Shown in pieces: positions 55,374-64,000 of a DNA stretch of 64,000 nt. The notes beneath the pieces were generated by a model. The model worked only from the letters and a program-made list of their open reading frames with translations, made no database searches and had not been told where the DNA came from. Position 1 is the stretch's first letter. Every line of letters begins with the position of its first letter. Both the position numbers and the translations under genes were made by a program. The stretch is from Calamus simplicifolius (lineage: Eukaryota > Streptophyta > Magnoliopsida > Arecales > Arecaceae). The stretch covers positions 97,857 to 161,856 of the forward strand of contig UESW01005034.1 in NCBI GenBank assembly GCA_900491605.1. Reading direction: 5' to 3'.

Positions 55374-55944
55374 CACTACAGTAAAATCCAATGATTTTAT
55401 TTGTTATGATTATATTGTATATAACATGTTTAATATAAATTTTATCTTAGTTGCAAAGATTTAAATATAACAGATTTAATATAATATTTTTAAATTTTTT
55501 TGTTATTTTATTTTTAAAAAACATAGAATATATGCCGACGCTTTTAAGCGGCAATATATTTCGACACTTTTAAAAAGCGTCGCAATTTTTGATTAAGCCG
55601 ACGTCGGCATGATTAAAGATTGCCGATGCTTTAATGCATCGATGTATTCTGATGCTTTCAAAGGCGTTGCAGCATGATTAAGGTTTGCCGATGCTTAAAA
55701 GCATCGGCATATTTCGACGCTTTCAAATGCATTAAGATTTTTTATCATACCGACGGGCATGATTAAAGGTTGCCTATGCTTTTAAGCGTAGGCATATTCC
55801 GATGCTTTTCAAATGCGTCGGTATTTTTATCTTCACTCCCGTTATTTTGATGCGTGCAGAAGCATCTCGATGATATTTTTTGACGCTTTTTAATATTAAA
55901 AAATGATATTTTTAACATCGAAATAGCAAAGATTTATTGTAGCG
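55374..55944. mobile_element. non-autonomous CACTA element, private to copy B
   Basis: It starts CACTACAGTAAA and ends TTTATTGTAGCG, whose complement is CGCTACAATAAA. It is flanked by CAT on both sides (55371-55373 and 55945-55947), the 3 bp duplication expected of CACTA elements. The interior consists of repeated complementary blocks of the GCCGATGCTTTTAAGCATCG type and has no coding capacity. Confidence 0.82.
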
Positions 55945-56346
55945 CATAAACCATGATTAAACTACAAGGTCTTACCTTATCGCGATAGTATTTCAAATCG
56001 TAGCCCCTAGCTAGGAAGCATCAAGCCTCAGCAAACGAGGTCACGTCTAAGCAAAATTAAGCTGAAGATTGTAAGCAATAAGCCAGGGATCGCGAGTAGC
56101 GTAGAGCCCCAGCGAACCATTCCCGGAAGCAATGGCTTGCATCAATTATCAAACTACATCATATCACATCATGTCATGCCATCAAACTACATCTAAAAGT
56201 TAATTTTGTTTGCGTCCATTGAGATTCCTCTTCTTTGAAAGCAAAGTTGATGGAGAACCCAAGAGTCTTGCTCTATTAAAAAAGAATGAAAGTGAAAAAG
56301 GACACAGAAGGTAATTGATTGGGTGCACATAAAAAAATATCGGCAC

Positions 56347-57300
56347 TTTTTTTTTTTTTTTTATACAGACGGATGATAACATCAATATAGGATGAATTGA
56401 ACCCAATATATAAGAGTACAAAATTTAGGTTAGAACAAGAAGACATAGGTCTTCTAGCTTTCAACTCCAAAAATCAGAATGATAGGCCCCCTTGGTGGCG
56501 ATCCAGTCTGTCGCTAAGTTGGCTTCCCTATAGATGTGCCGAATCTGAAAGCAGTAAACTCCCTAAAGGAGAGATCAAATGTCGTAAATCAAGAGGTTGG
56601 TAGGCAGATGATCACAGTAGTCCTGACGGAGCCAATGAATCACAGTACTAGCATCCCTCTCAATAATAAGACTACGAAATGTCCATGCTACGAATGGCAT
56701 AGGAAATATCAGCCGAAGTGGCATACAGCTCTGCTAGAGGCATCGAGGAGTCAAGAAGACCGAATTCACTAGCTGCTAATATCGCACCATCCGACTCTCG
56801 AATCACAAAAGTCGATCCTACAGATCATTCTTGAACACTCCTATCAAAGTTGATTTTGATAGATCCTAGAGGCGAGGGCTCTCAAAATACAAAGATCATA
56901 CGCCGATACACTGCCAAGGCAGTATAGGAACCCCAGGGACCAGGGCTATCAGAATCAAGAACTGTTCGATGAAAAGTGTAGCTGATAAGGAGAAGGCTAT
57001 ACTGATAATTCTATGTGAAGGAGCATATTTATCAGTGAACATAAGCCGGCTCGGGGATAACCAGACTTGATAAGCTATGTAAACCCTCGTCATACCTCTC
57101 TGAAGGATGTCTCTGTCCAAATCCTACCTGATCAAGCCCAGAAAGGAGATATAATGAGAAGCAGCACTTTCATCCCAGGGCCGGTCACCAGAAATTTGCC
57201 ATATCTATTTAGTTCTGAAACAGATGAAGATAGCATGATTAACCATCTCTTTATCATTGTCACTCAATGGCACGTAGGTTGAATGCCCAATCCAATTACC
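56347..57300 (-). mobile_element. 3' fragment of an L1-type LINE, minus strand (copy B)
   Basis: The counterpart of 26964-27970, with a T-run at 56347-56361 and the minus frame 57120-56896 reading RVYIAYQVWLSPSRLMFTD. Compared with copy A it differs at roughly one base in twelve over the first 370 bases, mostly transitions. The sequence to its right (from about 57400) differs far less. Confidence 0.75.
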
Positions 57301-60300
57301 GACACCTTTTCGCCAACGGTCATAAACGTTTGCAGGTAAAATTAGAGTTATCGCAGCAGATGCGGACCACCGAAAGGCGTAAACACGATAATTAATTAAG
57401 CCACCAGATTGCTGGTAGCTTTCAAAGATCCATTCGAGGTCTTAGCACTCCTACGTAAGCGGTGTGGATATAAGAATTGTCATTACGTTTCGGTGCCCTT
57501 CTTAACTCCTAATCCATTCCATTTAATTACGCCGGCGATTATATATGGCTTCTCTGTTGATTCGTAGCTGGTAAACACTAAACAGTACTCAGTTAATTAA
57601 CCATGGTTGTGTGTCAAGTAGAACTCTTGCTGAATTTTGGAAGTTACTTGTTTTGGCAAGTTTCCTCTCTCAGCGTTTCTTCTCCTGTAGCATGACAAGA
57701 TTTATAGGGTGAGAAACCTCAAAGTGTAGCACAGGAGATTAAAAAAAAAAAAAAAAAAACAAGATGAAAAATTATAGGTTGATTAATATTGGCTAAGTGC
57801 AAATGTCAAGGATGTTAAAATTTTTCTGTTGACGATGGTGACGTCTATGAGTGAAAGGTGAAAAGTCGCAGGTATGGCTGGTAAATATGGTTGACGTAAG
57901 ATTAATGAAAAAATTAAAATTTTATTAATATAAATTTAGAACTTATTTGAAATGGTAGTTGAAGCCGGTTGTTAAAACAGAACTATCTTTTGAATTATTG
58001 TCTTAAGCAAGACTTTGATACTTTAATAAAATAATATATATGTAAGTCAATACAAATATGATGCGATTAGCTAATCATGCCAAAACTTCAAAAAGAAACA
58101 AAATATAATTATTATATGGCTAACGTAATACAATACAAATTTATAGAGCATATAACTCATTTAATAAATAAATAATATTAAACCGATATGATATAACTTA
58201 CTTAATAAGAATAGATATAATCTGATTCGCTTAACACTGTCTATTTAATATATTATTAATTAAATAGATTTTAAACGAATCATTGTAGGATTTACTTGAT
58301 AATTTGTAATACCGCACGACTGTTTGATATCCAACAATATAAATTCATTTATTTAAGATTAATTTAAATCTATTTATTTCGTATCAAATTTGACTACTCT
58401 TTGCATGCCACATTAAATTTTATCATCTCTCATATTTTATTGGTCTCAATAATTTAGCTTCATTTATTTTAAATAATTTTTATTTTTAAAATTATTAATT
58501 TATTTTTTATAAATTAATAATTCTAAATATATTTTTTTTAAAAAAATCCTCACCAAAAACCTTTAAAAAAGTAGAAAAATTACACACGAGTATACAGGTT
58601 CCATCTCCTTTACGCTCATGTCAAATCACCGTAACAAGTAAAAAAGTTTAGGTCACTGATGAACGCAGCTAAACAAGAAATCAAAGTTCAAAAAGGCTGT
58701 CCTGAAACCAAAGTCATGGAAGGCGAAATTAAAGCTTCCTTTGTAGGAGAATCGAGGGTGCCTTTAAACCCATGCACACTGACAAAAGCCTCACAAATTA
58801 AGTCCAGCATAAAATGTCAGCATCCGTATCTGGACTTTCTTTTCTTTTCATTTCTTTTCAAGATTTCATTTCAAGAATCTCCATGCATCGTCCAAGCTTT
58901 TTTTTTTTTTTAATCCATGCATTAAATTTGATATGCAAAAATTGTGTGGATAACTTTTCCACATTTGCCGGCACAATAAATTCACTGGAATCCCGATTTA
59001 TCGTTCTGCAGTAAACTCTATTTGATTAAAATTTTAAACTTAAAGTTTCTCTCGTTTAGCTATTTAAACATCTTTTTATTTATAACTTGGATCATTGATT
59101 AGTTAAATTATGTGTTTTAAGATGCCCTGCATACTTGTATATGGTAGATTATCATGATCCAGACCTACACGAGGGTTTGGGGCATGGCAAACCCTAGCTT
59201 AAGTTTGACCACTTTGGCATTGAGGGGCACAAATTAAACTTGAATTCTAACACATTTAATATCACATGGATATATGTTTTATTTGAATTACTAAAGTTAT
59301 TCCAGTCAAAACTTAATAGTGCAGCTTGGCAGAGGTAGACCATAAGTTAACCTAGCTTGAACCCTAATTTCAAGCTTTTAATTTGGAGAAGTTTTCAAGT
59401 TGGGTTGGATTTGGTTTGATAGCTTTTGTGTACCCTATATAGTATATCCAAATCAGCACAAATTTGTGGAATAAGCCTTACTTATTTTAGGCTCTAAATC
59501 AAGCAAACACAAGTATAGTTCAATTTTCTTTAGCTAGCATCTAATTCAACCTAGTTGCAGCTTGGCATTCCAGAATGTGTTTGGATTGAAAATTTCAATG
59601 TTGAGTCGAGTGTGCATTTGAGTGGCCAAGGTGAACCTCTTGTTGGGTTGGGTTTAAGATTAGTAATTTTTAGCTAGTGTTAGGATTTCTTGAGCCCTCA
59701 GACCAAGCTAAATCACTTTTAACCAATATAATTACGCCATTTTCCATACTGCAATTGAAGCATATCTTAGGAAATTAATGGATCACATCTCAAAAAATTA
59801 AAATAAATGAATGCATGGCAAGATGTAAGTATGCAAAATATGTGAGCATGATGGAATTCATATTACATTGCTTTTAGCCTGGGGCTCTGCCCAATTGCAT
59901 TATTGAAAACTCATTCATTGATCCAATCACAACCTAAGTTTAATCGAAATTTATGAAATTTTATGAACCCAAGCCTATCTTCAAACCCCACATTTAGATG
60001 GTTAGAGCGTAATGCCAAGCTCTTCCAAGGAAAGGAGGCTTCTAAATTCATATGGCCAATTAGTCATACCTATGATCTCATCTACTTGCACTTTAGTGAT
60101 AAAATATAGAAAAAATATAAAATATTAATGGCAAATGCTAAAGCATAGATAAACTACAAACACTGGTAGTTGACAGTTTGATATCTTTAGGTTGTTTTTA
60201 TTACATAGGATAAAAGAAGGATAATATTATAGAAAGGACCAGATATGATAAAAAATATACTATCTTATGTTTAGTACAGTACAATAAAAAAATAGATAAA

Positions 60301-61430
60301 ATAAAAATTATTCCATGTTGTATTTGATGTTAGATATGATTATATAAAATTATACATATATATTTGATGTTAGATATGATTAGATAAAATTTTACATATA
60401 TATTTCTTATTTGATAATTATACTCTTAAAAAAAATAGTAGCTATTACTGAGGTTAAAGGTAAAAAGAGAATAAAATAGTAGATAGATAGAATAAAATAA
60501 AATCGCCTACTTTGATATGATATGTTAATCTTCCTTCAACAAAATTAATTATTTTGTGGGATAAAATTTTATCCTATCCTTATAGAAAATAAATATATGA
60601 AAGGATTAAAAAATTTCATCCCTTCTAATTTGATGTATCAAAACCACTATTAAATGAGAAAATTATAGCATCAAACTCATTAGCATCTTTACTTAAGAAT
60701 TAACTAATCTATAATCAAGACAGACACAAGGAGTTGCTGGATATTCCATCATCTTCTTCCTCATATTACCAATAATTGTCAATTAATTAGGACCACTAAA
60801 TTACTTATCAAGGCTTCTTATTGTTAGCAAATGACTCGGGTATAATCTGAGTAATTAGACATTCATATTGAGTAAGCATCTAATCTTTCTAGCTAATCGA
60901 ACATCTAGTATTCCTTCTCAAACTAGGAAAAGGTTTAGCCTTATTCTTAGCTTTGCTCGAATCAACTTAGGGTGAGTCAACATGAAAATTTTTTATTTTT
61001 CTTTTATTTTTCCTTTTTTTTCTTTTTTTTTATTCGAGTAGGTTGTTCAAATGGACTAGGCCTTATATTCTATGCTAGACTAGCCCAAAAGGTTAAATAT
61101 TATGTATGCACATATATATGTCCCTTTTATATAAAATACTCAAAATTAAAGTTTTGAAGCTCTTTTTCAACATCAAATTTGAAATGATTCCCTGCTTAAT
61201 AGAGTTAGCATAGGGCTAATAATTATCTCTTTTATTATATTATTTTGATCCTACATGGGATAATGATATATTAGCTCCATTGCCATTATCATGATGAAAT
61301 ATCTTTGGCAAATTATTGGTTTTACCTTTTTTAAAAAAAAAATTAGCACCAATTGATATTTATCACATGCATGGAAGCAACAAATCCAACTAAAAGAAGA
61401 TTAGATATATACCATCCCTATAAACACTTT
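57301..61430. other. non-coding duplicated sequence, part of copy B
   Basis: No gene seen. It matches 27971-32059 with small indels: the 20 bp repeat is single, the (AT)n run is nearly absent, a longer A-run occurs at 57741-57759, and the poly-T run is shorter. Nearly identical to copy A from about 58610. Confidence 0.7.
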
Positions 61431-61960
61431 AGCATAAAAATATGCCCCTTATAAAATACACCCCTCACAATCTAGATCCCCTTATTTAATAAAGCAAATT
61501 ATCATGTATTCACTACTTTAATGCCTTTATTAATTATACTAAATTTTTGAAGATCATGAGAGGTGATAGTCAGGCAAATCCTTAGTGGATTTTTTTAAAT
61601 AGATTTACAATCCCTGATTCTAAAATCCATCTCTATCTTTCTTCCACTTATCACTATGAACATTCTATGTCCATATATGTATGCATGCAGGTTAAAAAAA
61701 GGTCAAATACATTACAAGCTTTAGTAAAAGAGGCACACGTCTCACTATCATATCCCCTTTATTTAATAAAGTAAATTATCCTATATTTACTACTTTAATT
61801 CTTTTACTAATTATATAAATTTCTACTTAAAGAAAAGAAGGGGTGGTACGATAATTGTTTAGTTTCTTTAAATAGATTTTCAATCTCGAATTACAAGACC
61901 ATTTCCATCTTCCTTCTTCTTATCACTCTGAAAAAGCTATATATGTAAATATATACATAC
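61431..61960 (+). pseudogene. decayed WAT1-like 5' regions, units 1 and 2 (copy B)
   Basis: The same tandem pair as 32060-32590: first unit with ATG at 61656, second with CTG at 61928, each preceded by TTTAAATAG about 62 bases upstream. Both decays were therefore present before the large duplication. Confidence 0.6.
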
Positions 61961-62043
61961 ATATGTATAGATTCCATTTTTATAAAATACTCATCAATAA
62001 AGTTTTAAGTTGTGTTTGGATGGGATATTGAAATGTAGCATTA

Positions 62044-64000
62044 CGCAGCTGCGCGGTGGTCACAGAGCGAACTACTCTTTTGCCTTTACTAAAGAATACC
62101 GTGTGCATGCTTTAAATTTCGTGCAGTGCGGGCTTCGGCGCTTGTGGCTTTGTTTGCTTTAAGATTAGTGTAGTGCGGTGGTTTTTCGCCTGATCTCCGG
62201 TGTGTCATGCTTTTCCGGCGATCTCTCCTCCTTGGGTGGTCGTCCTGCTTGGTCCCTCTTCTCCAATGGCTGAGATTGGTGACTCTGCTGCTCAAAAGGC
62301 ATGGAACAGGGGCCAGACGTCCGGCTTCGTCTGGGTGTCATCTTCCCCATCACCGGCTAAGGTTTGTGAGCTGGAGGGCCGCTTCCCAGAGGTTGTTCGT
62401 ATCCCTGCTACGACGCTAGAGGCAACTAGCATCTACTGGAAGGAGAAGGCCATCCTGGCCCGTACATTCCAGCGCTGGGTGCCGCCAGATGCTTTTGTCA
62501 GAGAGTTCCAGCGAGCAGGTGTTTTGGGTGCCATTCAGCCGGTGAGCCTAGCTAATCGATGACATATCTTTCGATTTGAGGACACTGGGTCAAAGGAATT
62601 GGTGCTCGGCCGTCCATGGGTGATCAATGGACAACCTGTAGCCATGGAAGATTGGCGTCCAGAGTTTGTTCCGACGATGGATGCGGTGTCTTCTACCCTC
62701 CTCTGGGTGAGGTTGCCCTCTCTCCCTGTTGAATTCTGGATCGAAGTAGTGTTGTGAGATATTTTGTAGCCGGCGGGTGAGTTCCTGTTCGCTGATTCTA
62801 CAACTCGGCAGCTGTCAAGGGGGGGATTTGCCAGACCTTGTGTTCGCGTGGATCTCCGGCGTCCTCTCTGGCCAGGTGTCCGTATTCAGGGTTCCAGCTC
62901 CTCCTTCTGGCAGCAGTTCCAGTATGAAAACCTTGAAGGCATCTACCCAGGCTGTGGCTCGATCCACCTCAATGGCCCTGTTCGCTGTCATCCCCATCTC
63001 TAGCATCTGCACAGTCGTCGATAGGGCCTAGCTTCGGGCCTTGGATGTCGGGTACCCGACGTCATCGTTCGGCGGGTTCGGTGCATAGGAAATCATCTAT
63101 GCCTCCCAGGGCCACCCAAGCTTCAACTGAGCCTCCCCCATCTGCTTCTGTGAAGTCGGACTAGATGGTGGAGGGCTGGCTATCTCCTTACAAGGTGGCT
63201 CGTCGGAGACCCACTAAGGCTGGCAAGACCTCCGACAGTGAGGTGATGATTCCTACTTCTGATCTGGCTAGTAAGAAGATGTGGCCTGGTCCATCCAGTG
63301 ACGGCTTCTGTGACTCAAGGGGCGTGCCGGTTTCAGTGACAAAAGGGTCTGTGCCGGCTGAGGGTACAGTGGAGATTGAGAAGGCTAAAGTTCAGACAGA
63401 AGTTTCTGAACTTCAGATTGCTATGATCCAAAAGTTGAAATCTAACAACCCTTTTTCCCTTCTGGGTGCGGCCAATTGGGAAGGTAGACCTTCTACCCGG
63501 GTAGATGACAATCCGGGTCCTTCTAAGCGTGCCAGGCCTGAGGAGTCCCATCCATTGCGAACGTCTTCTAAAAGGAAAAATCGGAAAGGTAAAGGCATCG
63601 CTTCTTTGGAACGAGGATCTAAGGGAAAGCATAACCTGACTTCCAGCCCGTACTCTGATCAGGGTTCTGCCTCTATTGTAAGCAGGGCCTGATAAGGGTT
63701 CCTCTAGTCTGGAGTCAATTAGAGTTGTGAGTGGAGGGCAGTCTTCCAAGGATGTAAATTGTAACAATGATTCGGTTCTATCATGCCTTAAATCGGCAAT
63801 TTAGGGCCAGTCCGTCGGTTTCGTCCTCCCTGCTGTTGGATCTTGGTTTGCTGAAACTGTATTTGAGGCAGTTATCGAGTGGGCTGATAATCTTAAGATG
63901 GATTGTACTTTGCAGTTAGAAGTGGGTAGAACCCTTTCTCCGGGGCACATTTCTAACTCAACTATGGTGGAAAATCAGGGTGGTATCCACCCCCCCCCCC
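62044..64000 (+). mobile_element. LINE-2, copy B, 5' part only (window ends inside)
   Basis: Same sequence as 32676-34616 with very few differences, including the same stops. It retains the 18 bp encoding GRPW (62608-62625) that copy A has lost. The window ends inside the C-run before ORF2. Confidence 0.9.
62266..63989 (+). pseudogene. LINE-2 ORF1, copy B, several stops
   Basis: Starts MAEIGDSAAQKAWNRG at 62266 and meets the same TGA after LANR (62560-62562) as copy A. GRPWVINGQP follows in the intact spacing, so this copy is closer to the ancestral ORF1. The Lys/Ser-rich tail frame is 63165-63692. One further stop difference is TAG at about 63086, where copy A has GAG. Confidence 0.8.

Larger units (their letters stand above)
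54119..64000 (+). repeat. segmental duplication, copy B (direct orientation, continues past the window)
   Basis: Aligns with 18158-34618 in the same order and orientation. It lacks the CACTA element and LINE-1 of copy A. It keeps about 775 bp (55310-56080) missing from copy A and has its own CACTA element inside that part. From about 58610 to the window end it is almost identical to copy A. Extrapolating, a second WAT1-related gene would be expected roughly 10 kb past the window end if the unit is complete. Confidence 0.92.

Overview
This is nuclear DNA from a monocot plant. It is made mostly of nested transposable elements around one intact-looking host gene with introns. The evidence is GT-AG introns, an AT-rich background, plant-type Ty3/gypsy (Tat and Tekay), Ty1/copia (Tork-like) and L1-type LINEs carrying a C-terminal RNase H, plus CACTA and small inverted-repeat elements. 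A palm such as oil or date palm would fit, but that is an impression, not something proved here.

Layout. 1-608: AT-rich flank with a short tandem repeat. 609-8674: minus-strand Tat-type gypsy element with two RNase H domains, an antisense ORF behind its own TATA-like box, and a truncated 5' LTR. 8675-9528: fragment of another LTR-type repeat. 9529-18157: plus-strand Tekay/Del-type chromovirus with 1.8-1.9 kb LTRs, many stops and no target-site duplication (TSD). 18158-34618: copy A of a large direct duplication. It contains a non-autonomous CACTA element (18214-19476), a nearly full-length LINE (LINE-1, 19545-25663, TSD of 14 bp), a minus-strand LINE remnant (about 26964-27970), two decayed copies of the host-gene 5' region (32060-32590) and the 5' part of a second LINE (LINE-2, from about 32676). 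LINE-2 continues uniquely to 38675 and lies inside a small inverted-repeat DNA element (32642-39593).

39950-45033 is a seven-exon WAT1-related (MtN21/EamA) transporter gene whose spliced frame is open for 386 codons. Introns 2 and 5 hold related inverted-repeat elements. A foldback element follows at 45242-45431. 46884-52318 is a Tork-like copia element with a perfect TSD (GAGTT), an unusual GC-rich 1.2 kb leader that looks like captured host sequence, and a deleted RNase H region. 52319-54118 is unclassified intergenic DNA. 54119-64000 is copy B of the duplication. It lacks LINE-1 and the first CACTA element but has its own CACTA insertion (55374-55944), and it runs off the window inside LINE-2.

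Reading them together: a unit carrying a WAT1-like gene has been tandemly duplicated. Decayed 5' fragments of the same gene inside the unit point to older rounds of duplication. The shared and private insertions order events: LINE-2 was inserted and already broken before the duplication, while LINE-1 and the two CACTA elements are copy-specific. Divergence between copies is strongly uneven. All transposon proteins here carry stops or frameshifts, so no element appears able to move by itself.
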